Assembly: GCA_036380835.1 (NCBI GenBank)
Contig: DASVDZ010000069.1
Span: 1 to 64,000 of the forward strand
Length of the DNA: 64,000 bases
Origin: DASQJL01 sp036380835
GTDB taxonomy: Bacteria; Eisenbacteria; RBG-16-71-46; SZUA-252
Direction of reading: 5' to 3'
Below, piece by piece: positions 43,190-51,195 of the stretch. The notes below the pieces were generated by a model, which saw nothing but the letters and a program-made list of their open reading frames with translations, had not been told where the DNA came from and did not search any database. The position numbers and the translations under genes are program-made. Every line of letters starts with the position of its first letter. Position 1 is the stretch's first letter.

Positions 43190-44440
43190 ATGGCCGACTC
43201 CGGCTCACTCCCCATCGTGATCGTCGGCGCGGGCGCCGCGGGCTTGATGGCGGCGATCCACGCCGCGGGCGATCGTCGCCGCGTCCTGCTCCTCGAGCGC
43301 ACGAAAGACGGCGGCCGAAAGATCCTCATGAGCGGCGGGGGGCGGTGCAACGTCCTCCCGTCGGAGCTCGATCCCGCGCGCTTCGTCACCGAATCGTCGC
43401 CGCACACCATGCGCAAGCTCCTCCTCTCCTGGCCGCTCGACGAGCAGCGCCGTTTCTTCGAGGAGACGCTGGGAACTCCGCTCGCGCTCGAATCGGAAAC
43501 GGGGAAACTCTTCCCCGTCTCGAACCGCGCCCGCGACGTGCGCGACGGGCTCCTCGCGCTCGCGGCGAGCCGCGGCGTCGAGACGCGCTTCGGCGTCGCG
43601 GTCTCGGGCGCGGCGCCCGAGCCCGACGGGTCGTGGAGCGTCCGGCTCGACGGCGGAGCGCCGGCGCTCCGCGCCGCGCGCCTGATCCTCGCTACCGGCG
43701 GGCTCTCCGTTCCCGCGACGGGGAGCGACGGGACGGGACTCGCGATCGCCCGGGGCCTGGGACACGCGGTCCATGCGACCTACCCCGCGCTGACGCCGCT
43801 GGTCGCGCGGCCGCATCGCGACGCGGCGCTCGCGGGCGTCTCCCTCCCGGTCACGATCGAGGCCCCGGGACCGCGGGGCCTGGTCGTGACCGGGGGGTTC
43901 CTCTTCACGCACAAGGGATACAGCGGTCCCGCGGTGCTCAACGTGTCGCATCTCTGCGTGCGGTCGCGGCTCGCCGGGGGGCCCCTCCAGCCGCTCTTCG
44001 TCCGCTGGACGACGCTCCTCGAGAAGGACTGGGAGGAGGCGCTCCGCGGCGGCGAGGGGACGGCGGCGGGAGTCGTGCGTCGCCGGCTTCCGGCCCGGCT
44101 CGCGAACGCGCTTTTCGTAGACGCGGGCGTCCCGGGCGATACCGCGCTCTCGCAGCTCAAGCGGGAGGAGCGGCGCCGTCTGGTCGCCGCGCTCACGCGT
44201 CACCCGCTCCCCTGGAACGGGGACGAAGGTTATACCAAGGCGGAGGTGACGGGCGGGGGCGTCGCCCTCGGTGAGATCGATCCCCGGACGCTGGAGAGCC
44301 GCCGCCATCGCGGCCTTCACCTCTGCGGCGAAATGCTCGACGCCTTCGGCCCGATCGGTGGCTACAACTTCGCGTGGGCCTGGGCCACGGGACGCGCGGC
44401 AGGGCTCGGCGCCGCGGCGCTCGCGGGAACTCCCGCGTAG
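43190..44440 (+). CDS. HI0933/BaiN-family FAD-dependent oxidoreductase
   Basis: The 416-residue flavoprotein contains VIVGAGAAGLMAAIHAAG, the GRKILMSGGGRCNV signature of the HI0933 (YhiN) family, LFPVSNRARDV, FLFTHKGYSGPAVLNVS, and the C-terminal LHLCGEMLDAFGPIGGYNFAWAWATG. Relatives include 3-dehydro-bile acid reductase BaiN and proteins of unknown substrate. The ATG at 43190 lacks a strong ribosome binding site but begins at the Rossmann motif as in relatives; a longer frame from 42974 is unlikely. Confidence 0.9.
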   Translation: MADSGSLPIVIVGAGAAGLMAAIHAAGDRRRVLLLERTKDGGRKILMSGGGRCNVLPSELDPARFVTESSPHTMRKLLLSWPLDEQRRFFEETLGTPLALESETGKLFPVSNRARDVRDGLLALAASRGVETRFGVAVSGAAPEPDGSWSVRLDGGAPALRAARLILATGGLSVPATGSDGTGLAIARGLGHAVHATYPALTPLVARPHRDAALAGVSLPVTIEAPGPRGLVVTGGFLFTHKGYSGPAVLNVSHLCVRSRLAGGPLQPLFVRWTTLLEKDWEEALRGGEGTAAGVVRRRLPARLANALFVDAGVPGDTALSQLKREERRRLVAALTRHPLPWNGDEGYTKAEVTGGGVALGEIDPRTLESRRHRGLHLCGEMLDAFGPIGGYNFAWAWATGRAAGLGAAALAGTPA

Positions 44441-44465
44441 AGCAGGTCGCCGCGAGGCGGCGCCT

Positions 44466-45128
44466 TCAGACCTTCGGCTTCGCGGCTTTGTCTCCCCAGA
44501 GCTCGCGGAGCCGTCGGTCGCGGCCGCAGCCTTCCCGGTAGGCGTGGTAGTCGGCGGGATTCTTCCTGAAGTAGTCCTGGTGGTACTCCTCGGCGGGGTA
44601 GAACGCCGTGAACGGAACGATCTCCGTTTCGAACGGCTTCTTGATCCGGATCTCCGCCTCCGCCTTCTTCTCCGTCTCGAGCGCGAGGCGCTTCTGCTCG
44701 GCGTCGTGGTAGAAGATCGCGGACCGGTACTGATTCCCGCGATCGCAGAACTGCCCGTTCGCCGACGTCGGGTCGACGCTGTGCCAGAAGATGTCGAGCA
44801 GCGCCGCGTACGTCGTGCGGCTCGGGTCGTAGACGATCTGTACCGACTCGGCGTGTCCCGTCCCGCCGGCGCCCACTTCGTGATAGGTCGGATTCTTCAC
44901 GTCCCCGCCGGCATAGCCCGACGTGACGGAGAGGACGCCGGTCTGTCCCTCGAACGCGGTTTCCATGCACCAGAAGCAGCCCCCCGCGAACGTGGCGCGG
45001 GCCGTGGCCTTGGCGGGCGCCGCGTGGGCCAGCGCGGCGGCCAGCGCGGGGCGCGGCGCGAGGACGCCCCACGCGAGGAACGTCAGCAGAAGCGGCGTCC
45101 ACGCGGCGGCTCGATTTCGCTCTCGCAT
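44466..45128 (-). CDS. msrA: Exported peptide methionine sulfoxide reductase A
   Basis: The 220-residue protein has a signal peptide (residues about 1-31, ending LAAALAHAAP) and a complete MsrA domain. It includes the catalytic GGCFWCMETAFEG motif and the downstream GYAGGDVKNPTYHEV, HAESVQIVYDP and FYPAEEYHQDYFRKNP segments. It repairs methionine-S-sulfoxide in envelope proteins. It is divergent from the selenoprotein-type peroxiredoxin gene with 113 nt between, so the two may be co-regulated in oxidative defence. Confidence 0.95.
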   Translation of the reverse strand: MRERNRAAAWTPLLLTFLAWGVLAPRPALAAALAHAAPAKATARATFAGGCFWCMETAFEGQTGVLSVTSGYAGGDVKNPTYHEVGAGGTGHAESVQIVYDPSRTTYAALLDIFWHSVDPTSANGQFCDRGNQYRSAIFYHDAEQKRLALETEKKAEAEIRIKKPFETEIVPFTAFYPAEEYHQDYFRKNPADYHAYREGCGRDRRLRELWGDKAAKPKV

Positions 45129-45241
45129 CGATTCGACTCCTGGTCGGTGGGAATGCCGGGCTCCGCCCGGTGGCTCCGGGCCGGCCCCTAGGATACGCGG
45201 AATCGCGGCCCCGGTGACCTCGCGAATGGTACGCTCCCCGC

Positions 45242-45784
45242 ATGGCGCGCTCCGTCGCGGAATCCCTCGCTCCCCTGGTCCTCGCCGATCCGGAGGGGCG
45301 CGACGTTCGTCTCGGCTCCCTTTGGGCGGCGCGGCCCGTCGCCCTCGCGTTCCTCCGCCACTACGGCTGAATCTTCTGCCGCGAGCACGTCGCCAGGCTG
45401 CGCGACCGGGAAGAGGAGATCGAACGGAGCGGCGCCGGCATCGCCGCGATCGGCCTCGGCGGGCGGACGTACGCCGCGGCGTTCCGCGAGGAGACCGGGA
45501 TCGACTTCCCGTTGCTGATCGACGAGCGGCGCGTCGCCTACGACGCGGCGGGGCTCCGGAGCGGCGGGATCCTCGAGCTCCTCCGGCCCTTCAACCTCGC
45601 GGCGCGCGCCCGGGCGGGCCGCGAGGGCCACCGTCAGCATCGGATCGGCAAGGATCCGTTTCAGCTCGGCGGCACGTTCGTCCTGGCCCCCGGGGATCGC
45701 GACTGGTTCGCGCACCGGAGCGGGACGTTCGGAGACGTCGCGGAGATCGACGCGGTGCTCGCGGCGCTCGCGAGGAATCGGTGA
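45242..45784 (+). CDS. Probable selenocysteine-containing peroxiredoxin-like protein (AhpC/TSA-2 type)
   Basis: The frame from ATG 45242 encodes 180 residues with one internal TGA at 45368-45370 (codon 43). The context FLRHYG-U-IFCREHVARLRDREEEI corresponds to the CxxC active site of peroxiredoxin-like 2 proteins, so the TGA replaces the peroxidatic cysteine, giving U43-x-x-C46. Upstream (PLVLADPEGRDVRLGSLW) and downstream (GIAAIGLGGRTYAAAFREETGIDFPLLIDERRVAYDAAGL, KDPFQLGGTFVLAPGD) sequence is continuous with the family. GTCGC (45389-45393) can pair with GCGAC (45402-45406), 18 nt after the TGA, as a candidate bacterial SECIS. Automatic calling would report only a fragment from 45512. A sequencing error or decay is the alternative. 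Confidence 0.85.
45368..45406 (+). promoter_or_regulatory. In-frame UGA and candidate SECIS hairpin
   Basis: UGA 45368-45370 is followed by a stem of five pairs (45389-45393 with 45402-45406) and an eight-base loop CAGGCUGC. Distance from UGA to loop is 23 nt, within the range known for bacterial SECIS elements. The first two loop bases are CA rather than containing G, so the fit to the usual bSECIS rule is imperfect. Confidence 0.5.
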
Positions 45785-45796
45785 GGCGCGCGGGCC

Positions 45797-46213
45797 CTAC
45801 TCGCGGTAGAGCCGCCCCGCGATGAGACAGCCGATCATCGACTCGGCGAGCGTCCAGGGTAGTCCTACCGCGAGCCTCCAACCGGTCAGGATGCCGAACT
45901 CGGCGAGCGCGATCGCGAGCGGGACGTAGCCCGCGAGCCAGAGGACGAGGCCGGCCCGGAGCGCGGTCTTCGGCCCGGCCCCGAAGCGTGGCCGGAACGC
46001 GGCGTAGAGGAAGGCGGCGAGGAATCCGTACCCGAAGCGCAGGCCGATGTTCTTGACGATCGTCCACCCGGAAGGCGGCGCGGCCAGGTGCCGGCCGTAT
46101 TGCTCGACGTACTCGGGCCCATAGACGAGATGACCCAGCACGACGCCGCTCACCGTGAGCCAGACGCCCGCGACGAGCCCGCCGACGATCCACGCCCTCC
46201 GGTTGATCGCCAT
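45797..46213 (-). CDS. Small integral membrane protein
   Basis: The 138-residue protein has about four hydrophobic helices (WIVGGLVAGVWLTVSGVVLG, IGLRFGYGFLAAFLYAAF, GLVLWLAGYVPLAIALAEFG and GLPWTLAESMIGCLIAG). I recognise no family; it resembles small proteins of unknown function found beside redox genes. It converges on the selenoprotein gene. Confidence 0.75.
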   Translation of the reverse strand: MAINRRAWIVGGLVAGVWLTVSGVVLGHLVYGPEYVEQYGRHLAAPPSGWTIVKNIGLRFGYGFLAAFLYAAFRPRFGAGPKTALRAGLVLWLAGYVPLAIALAEFGILTGWRLAVGLPWTLAESMIGCLIAGRLYRE

Positions 46214-46287
46214 TCGCGGAGCCTAACAGAGCGCGCCGGCCGGGTCATCGGTCGCCTGATCCAGGCCAACGCAAGAAAGGAGCGGGC

Positions 46288-46797
46288 ATGACTCGATCCC
46301 GTCCGACGTTCGAAACGCTGCTCCTCCTCGCGTTAGCGTGCGCGCTCGCCGGCGCGCCGGGGTGCCGCCGCGAGCCCCGGACGCTCCCGTCCGACGAGGA
46401 GCTGATCGCGTTCTTCCGCGCGCACCGGGCCGATCTCGATTCGCTGCGCGAGACGGACCAGGCGCAGCTCCGATTCGGTCCGAACGACCGGGATCCCGTG
46501 CTGACCCAACGATGGACGAGGCTCGTCCGGAAGCTCGGGCTCCCGGGGGGCGGGAGCCTGGAGCTGACGACGCGGATCTTCATTCCCGTGGCGGGCCGCC
46601 CGCTCGGCCGCGATCTCATCGACGTGAAGGGATTCGCCTGGGTCGACTCGATCCAGCCGCGGGGCGCCCGACTCGACACGCTGACGAGCCTCGACACGCT
46701 GGATGCGCGGATGCTCGCGACGCCGGGCCGGCATCTTCGTCGTCTCGACGGAGCCTGGTGGCTCTTTCGCTGGGTGGACCACCCGGTGCGGGACTGA
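46288..46797 (+). CDS. Putative lipoprotein, unknown function
   Basis: A 169-residue protein with signal and lipobox LAGAPGC (Cys about 27) following LLLLALACA. The mature part, DEELIAFFRAHRADLDSLRE and LTTRIFIPVAGRPLGRDLIDVKGFAWVDS, has no recognised domain. AGAAAGGAGC precedes the ATG. It is followed by the amidotransferase gene after 24 nt, possibly in one transcript. Confidence 0.75.
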   Translation: MTRSRPTFETLLLLALACALAGAPGCRREPRTLPSDEELIAFFRAHRADLDSLRETDQAQLRFGPNDRDPVLTQRWTRLVRKLGLPGGGSLELTTRIFIPVAGRPLGRDLIDVKGFAWVDSIQPRGARLDTLTSLDTLDARMLATPGRHLRRLDGAWWLFRWVDHPVRD

Positions 46798-46821
46798 GCC
46801 GCGCATGCTAGTCTACCGGCC

Positions 46822-47538
46822 ATGTCTGGCACGAACGAGCCCCGCCGCGCCGCCGGCCGTCCCTGGGTGGTGATCCAGCACGTCGCGGTCGAGGGGCCGG
46901 GCACGATCGCCGACCTGGCCGCGGCGCGCGGTCTCCGCCTCGAGGTGCGCCGCATGGATCGGGGCGATCCGGTGCCCTCGGTGGACGAGATCGACGGCCT
47001 CGTCGTCATGGGCGGGCCGATGAGCGTGCACGACACCGCCGCGCATCCGAACCTCGTCGCCGAGCGCCGCCTCCTGCGCGACGCCGTGGAAGGCGGCCGG
47101 CCCGTGCTCGGCGTCTGCCTCGGCTCGCAGCTCCTCGCGCTCGCGCTGGGCGCGCGGGTCGAGACGGGGCCCGAGATGGAAGTGGGGATCGGCGACGTGA
47201 CGCTGACCGACGCGGGCCGCGCCGATCCGGTCCTGGGCGGCGGCGAGCGGGTCCCGGTAATCCACTGGCACGGCGATACGTTCCATCTCCCGGACGGCGC
47301 CCTCCTCCTCGCCGAGAGCCCGCGATACCGGAACCAGGCGTTTCGCCACGGCGACCGGGTCTACGGATTCCAGTTCCACATCGAGGTCGATCGCGCCCTC
47401 GCCGACGCGTGGCGGCCGCTCCTCCCGGCCGGCGCCACGCTCGAGGAGCCGCGGCGCGCCGCGGTCGAACGCGCGGGGCGCGAGATCCTGGGGAGGTTCT
47501 TCGATCGCGTGATCGAGAAGCCGGGCGTCCCGACGTGA
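46822..47538 (+). CDS. Class I glutamine amidotransferase-like protein
   Basis: The 238-residue protein is a stand-alone class I amidotransferase: VVMGGPMSVHD, nucleophile Cys in GVCLGSQLLA (about residue 99), GFQFHIEVDRALAD with the catalytic His and Glu. It is similar to GMP-synthase-type amidotransferase proteins that act on small amines or as peptidases. Its stop codon overlaps the GTG start of the amidohydrolase gene, so the two are translated together. Confidence 0.88.
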   Translation: MSGTNEPRRAAGRPWVVIQHVAVEGPGTIADLAAARGLRLEVRRMDRGDPVPSVDEIDGLVVMGGPMSVHDTAAHPNLVAERRLLRDAVEGGRPVLGVCLGSQLLALALGARVETGPEMEVGIGDVTLTDAGRADPVLGGGERVPVIHWHGDTFHLPDGALLLAESPRYRNQAFRHGDRVYGFQFHIEVDRALADAWRPLLPAGATLEEPRRAAVERAGREILGRFFDRVIEKPGVPT

Positions 47539-48881
47539 GCCGGACCCGCGCGTCTCGGACCGAGCGGCTCCGCTCCGTCGCGGCGCGCCTCGCGGCACCA
47601 CTCGCGGCGCGGCTCGCGTCGGTCGCCGTCGCGACGATCGCGCTCGCCGCCTGGCCCGCCGCGCCGCCCGCGCGCGCCGACGGGGCGGGCGCCGTGCTGA
47701 TCGAGTGCGACCGCCTCTACGACGGCCTCTCCGCGCGCGCGACGGGCCCGACGCGGGTGCTCGTCCAGGACGGACGCATCGCCAAGATCGGTCCCACGGT
47801 CGAGGCGCCTCCCGGGGCGGAGCGCGTCGCGCTCGGCGGCATGACGCTCCTGCCGGGCCTGATCGACGCGCACACGCACCTCTCCTACCTCTGGGCCGAC
47901 ACCACGCGGGCCCCGAATTTCCTGAACGACTACCTCGGCTCGCCGATTGCCGTCGCCTTTGCCGCGGCGAAGAACGCGGAGAAGACCCTTCGCGCCGGAT
48001 TCACCACCGTCCGCGACTGCGGCGCCATGGACGGGATCGATCTCGCGCTTTCTCGCGCGATCGCGGCCGGCCTCGCCGAAGGGCCGCGGATCGTGACCTC
48101 GGGGCCGCTCTATCCCCCGAGCGGAGGGCGGCCCGACGTCACGTGGCCTCCGGGCGGGACCGTCTCCTCCGCGGAGGAGATCACGCGGAAAACGCGCGAC
48201 TACCTCGGCCAGGGGTGCGACTGGATCAAGATCTACGAGACGGGAGGCACGTACGACGACACGTCGGGGACGCCCTTCTACACGACCGAGGAGATTCGCG
48301 CCGCGGTGACGGCGGCGGCGGCGAGCGGTCACTGGGTGGCCGCCCACGTCATGGGCCTCGAGGGGGCGAAGCGCGCGGTCCTGGCCGGCGTCCGGTCGAT
48401 CGAGCACGGCTCGCGGCTCGACCGCCCCACCGCGCAGTCGATGGCCCGCCAGGGGATCTATCTCGATCCCACGCTCTACCACCTTCAGTGGTACGCGGAC
48501 CACGGCGCCGCGCTCGGCTACGCGCCCGGCTACGCCGACCGGCTCGCCGCGCTCCAACGGGAGCAGTTCGCCTCGCTTCGAATCGCGCGGGACGCGGGCG
48601 TCAAGATCGCGAGCGGCTCCGACGCGGTCTACACGATGCACGGCGAGAATGGACGCGAGCTGGTCTGGCTCGTGAAGGCGGGCTTGAGCCCCGTCGAGGC
48701 GCTCCGGGCGGCGACGTCCACGAACGCCGCGCTGCTCGGGCTCGATCACGAGATCGGGCGGGTGGCCGAGGGCTACGCCGCCGACCTCATCGCCGTGCCG
48801 GGCGATCCGACGAAGGACATCGACGCGGTGCGGAAGCCCGCGTTCGTGATGAAGGGCGGGCGGGTCATCGTCCGTCCGTAG
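47535..48881 (+). CDS. Secreted amidohydrolase (imidazolonepropionase/prolidase-like)
   Basis: The 448-residue protein carries a signal sequence (about 1-48) and the metal-dependent amidohydrolase core: DAHTHLSYLW, the carbamylated-lysine-type CDWIKIYETGG, AAHVMGLEGAKRAV, SIEHGSRLDR and the aspartate in ASGSDAVYT. These residues bind the binuclear metal centre. Relatives hydrolyse dipeptides or ring amides. The start is GTG 47535, overlapping the previous stop (GTGA); longer frames upstream are within the amidotransferase gene. Confidence 0.9.
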   Translation: MSRTRASRTERLRSVAARLAAPLAARLASVAVATIALAAWPAAPPARADGAGAVLIECDRLYDGLSARATGPTRVLVQDGRIAKIGPTVEAPPGAERVALGGMTLLPGLIDAHTHLSYLWADTTRAPNFLNDYLGSPIAVAFAAAKNAEKTLRAGFTTVRDCGAMDGIDLALSRAIAAGLAEGPRIVTSGPLYPPSGGRPDVTWPPGGTVSSAEEITRKTRDYLGQGCDWIKIYETGGTYDDTSGTPFYTTEEIRAAVTAAAASGHWVAAHVMGLEGAKRAVLAGVRSIEHGSRLDRPTAQSMARQGIYLDPTLYHLQWYADHGAALGYAPGYADRLAALQREQFASLRIARDAGVKIASGSDAVYTMHGENGRELVWLVKAGLSPVEALRAATSTNAALLGLDHEIGRVAEGYAADLIAVPGDPTKDIDAVRKPAFVMKGGRVIVRP

Positions 48882-48908
48882 CTCGGCGGCCGCGGCGCCG
48901 CGCCCGCG

Positions 48909-49766
48909 CTACTCGTCGAAGAGGACCGTGCTCTCCTCGTAGAACCGGACGTGGTTCTGCTCCAGCCGCTCCCGCATCCAGGACCGCACCCACGCCTCCT
49001 TCTCCTCCCGCGATCGTTCCCGATCGGCCAGGAGATCGAGCGGCAGGTTCACGCGGAGCGCGCGCCACGCGATCAGGTGGCGCGTGATCCCCGCGGGAAG
49101 GCGCGCCCCGGTGGAGGCGAGCTCGAGGATCTCCGCGGGATCGAAGTGGGGAAAGACGACCAAAGCGCCCGCGTCGGGGATCCGCTCGAGCGCGAGATCC
49201 AGGGCGTCGGGCCCGACGCGATAGACCTTGGCATGCTTCCTGTATTCCGCGACCACGGCGTTCAGCACGCGGTTTCGCTCGGCGAAGTCGCCGGGCGCGC
49301 AGAGCGTGACGGCCTCCAGTCCCTGGGTCAGCACGTACGCGAGGATCTCCCGGCGCGCCAGCATCGCGCGCGCATGCGCCACCTGCTCCGGGCAGCGCTC
49401 GAGCCCCGGGACGCGATCGAGCGCCTCGAGGAGCGACGCGCCGTCGATTCCGGCGAGCGCGTGATTCCACGTGAGGAGACGGACCGAGGGCTCCTCGTAC
49501 CGGACCACCTGCACCGCGAGGTGGGGGAGCCCCGCCGCTTCCGCCGCGGCCGTCCGATTGGCCCCGTCGAGCACGACGTAGCGTTCGAGGCCCGGCGCCC
49601 GGAGCGGCGCCACGATCGGCGGATTCCGGAGCACGCCCTGGGCCTGGATCCGTTTCGTCAGTGGTCCGGTGCGGTGCTCGTCGTGGTGCTCGTGGGGCAC
49701 CAGGGAGGCGACGGGGACGATGCGGAGATCGGGGAGCGAGAAGCTCCGGGTCGGCATGTCGGTCAT
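48909..49766 (-). CDS. ParB-like / free serine kinase (SbnI/SerK)-like protein
   Basis: The 285-residue protein begins with a ParB-type domain: LRIVPVASLVPHEHHDEHRTGPLTKRIQAQG and VVLDGANRTAAAEAAGLPHLAVQVV. The DGANR motif with a longer non-HTH C-terminus is more like SbnI/SerK ADP/ATP-dependent serine kinases than chromosome-partitioning ParB. The remainder has no DNA-binding HTH that I can see. Start ATG 49766 was preferred over a longer frame to 49841. Substrate assignment to serine is a guess. Confidence 0.65.
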   Translation of the reverse strand: MTDMPTRSFSLPDLRIVPVASLVPHEHHDEHRTGPLTKRIQAQGVLRNPPIVAPLRAPGLERYVVLDGANRTAAAEAAGLPHLAVQVVRYEEPSVRLLTWNHALAGIDGASLLEALDRVPGLERCPEQVAHARAMLARREILAYVLTQGLEAVTLCAPGDFAERNRVLNAVVAEYRKHAKVYRVGPDALDLALERIPDAGALVVFPHFDPAEILELASTGARLPAGITRHLIAWRALRVNLPLDLLADRERSREEKEAWVRSWMRERLEQNHVRFYEESTVLFDE

Positions 49767-50277
49767 GGGCGCGTACTGTAGCACGCGGGACCGCGCGCCC
49801 AGGACCGGCGGAAATAGAAGGGCCCGCGCCACCCCTCGCAACGCGGGCCTCGAACTGAGTTAGGGGCAGGGACGCGGGTTACCCGCTCGGTCGTGTCCGG
49901 GAAGGTCTCGAGCCTCGATGGTCCAGAGCTACCGTCTCATCCTGGTCGGCGATGCCGTCCGGGTTTCGACGATCCAGACGCTGTCGCTAGGTTCGGTTGC
50001 TTCTCGCCTCACGCTGGCTTCGCGTCGGACCCCTCACTTGCCTTTCGACGGGGTTTGGGATGCGTCGCCGTCCGCGAGCTTTGGTCCCGAGCCCGCTGCC
50101 CGATCTGCTCGGATCGCAAGCAGCGTGCCTGCCGGCCCGCGAGACGCCGCTTGCGCGGAACCCCTGGTACGGCGCAACTTGGAGGCGATGGCCGCGCCAC
50201 CGCCGGCGGAGAGGCGCGCCGCCGACTGACAGGCTGACAGCACGGACGGCCGGTTATGGCAGGACCCGGGAGGGGCC
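49767..50277. other. 511-bp region without a recognised gene; possible minus-strand ncRNA
   Basis: No open frame here has a ribosome binding site or recognisable motif. GGGCCCGCG (49820-49828) can pair with CGCGGGCC (49842-49849), leaving a hairpin that on the minus strand is followed by CTTCTATTTCC, terminator-like. GCGGG-TTA-CCCGC (49874-49886) is another stem. The base composition is a little lower in GC than the neighbours. A structured minus-strand RNA ending near 49815 is possible, but it does not match rnpB, tmRNA or SRP RNA signatures that I looked for. Confidence 0.35.
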
Positions 50278-51195
50278 GTGGCCCGACGCGCGGAGAACGA
50301 GAATCTGACGATCGCCCGGCGGCTCGAGGAGGTCGCCCGGCTCCTCGAGGAGCAGGGGGCGAACCCGTTCCGCATCCAGGCGTATCGACGCGGAGCCGAG
50401 ACGGTGCGCCGTCTCGACCGCCCGGTCTCGGAGATCCTGGAGCGCGAGGGGATCGAAGGGCTCCGCCGCCTCGCCGCCATCGGCGACAGCCTGAGTCGCG
50501 CCATCCGCGACCTGATCCGCCACGGCCGGCTCCCGATGCTCGAGCGCCTTCGCGGCGAGAGCGACCCGGTCGAGCTGCTCGGCACGGTGCCGGGAATCGG
50601 CCCCGTCACGGCGGAGCGGCTGCACCACGACCTCGGCATCGACACGCTGGAGGAGCTCGAGGCCGCCGCGCACGACGGGCGTCTCCGCGACGTCGCGGGG
50701 CTCGGCGAGAAGCGGATCGCCGGGATCGTCGATTCGCTGGCGTCGCGATTGACGCGCGTGCGGCGGCGCGGCGAGCCCGGAGGCTTCCCGCGGGCCCTCT
50801 CCGACGCTCCGTCCGCGACCGCCGCCGACGGGGACCACGAAGAGCCGCCGGTGGCGGAGATCCTCGACGTCGACCGCGAGTACCGCGAGCGCGCCGCCGC
50901 GGGGACGCTGCGGAAGATCGCGCCGCGGCGCCTCAATCCGGAAGGGGAGGCGTGGCTCCCGATCCTCCACGCCGAGCGCGGCGACCGCCACTACACGGTC
51001 CTCTACTCGAACACCGCGCGCGCCCATCGCTTGGGGAAGACGCGCGACTGGGTGGTGCTCTTCTACGACGGCGAGGGTCGCGGCGCGGAGCGGCAATGCA
51101 CCGTCATCACGAGCGACTTCGGGCCGCTCCGCGGCCGCCGCATCGTCCGCGGCCGCGAGGACGAGTGCCTCGCCCACTACGGGATCGCGCCCTAG
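50278..51195 (+). CDS. Helix-hairpin-helix DNA-binding protein (PolX N-terminal-like)
   Basis: The 305-residue protein starts NLTIARRLEEVARLLEEQGANPFRIQAYRRGAETV, the N-terminal 8-kDa-like domain of family X polymerases. Two helix-hairpin-helix motifs follow (LRRLAAIGDSLSRAIRDLI and LGTVPGIGPVTAERL). The polymerase and PHP domains are missing. The C-terminal half has a conserved-looking YTVLYSNTARAHRLGKTRDWVVLFYD block. It probably binds DNA ends or gaps. The start is GTG. It overlaps the convergent TPR gene by four bases. Confidence 0.85.
   Translation: MARRAENENLTIARRLEEVARLLEEQGANPFRIQAYRRGAETVRRLDRPVSEILEREGIEGLRRLAAIGDSLSRAIRDLIRHGRLPMLERLRGESDPVELLGTVPGIGPVTAERLHHDLGIDTLEELEAAAHDGRLRDVAGLGEKRIAGIVDSLASRLTRVRRRGEPGGFPRALSDAPSATAADGDHEEPPVAEILDVDREYRERAAAGTLRKIAPRRLNPEGEAWLPILHAERGDRHYTVLYSNTARAHRLGKTRDWVVLFYDGEGRGAERQCTVITSDFGPLRGRRIVRGREDECLAHYGIAP

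Noticed and set aside
45512..45784. Short 90-residue gene starting at 45512
   Set aside because: It is the C-terminal part of the peroxiredoxin-like gene; the start is not ATG or near a ribosome binding site, and the upstream part is in frame across the TGA.
47409..47534. Longer start for the amidohydrolase
   Set aside because: It would lie inside the amidotransferase gene; the GTG at 47535 gives a signal peptide and the usual GTGA coupling.
49918..50229. Plus-strand frames in the gap before the helix-hairpin-helix gene
   Set aside because: No ribosome binding site, no signal or motif, and frames in other directions are equally open because of high GC.
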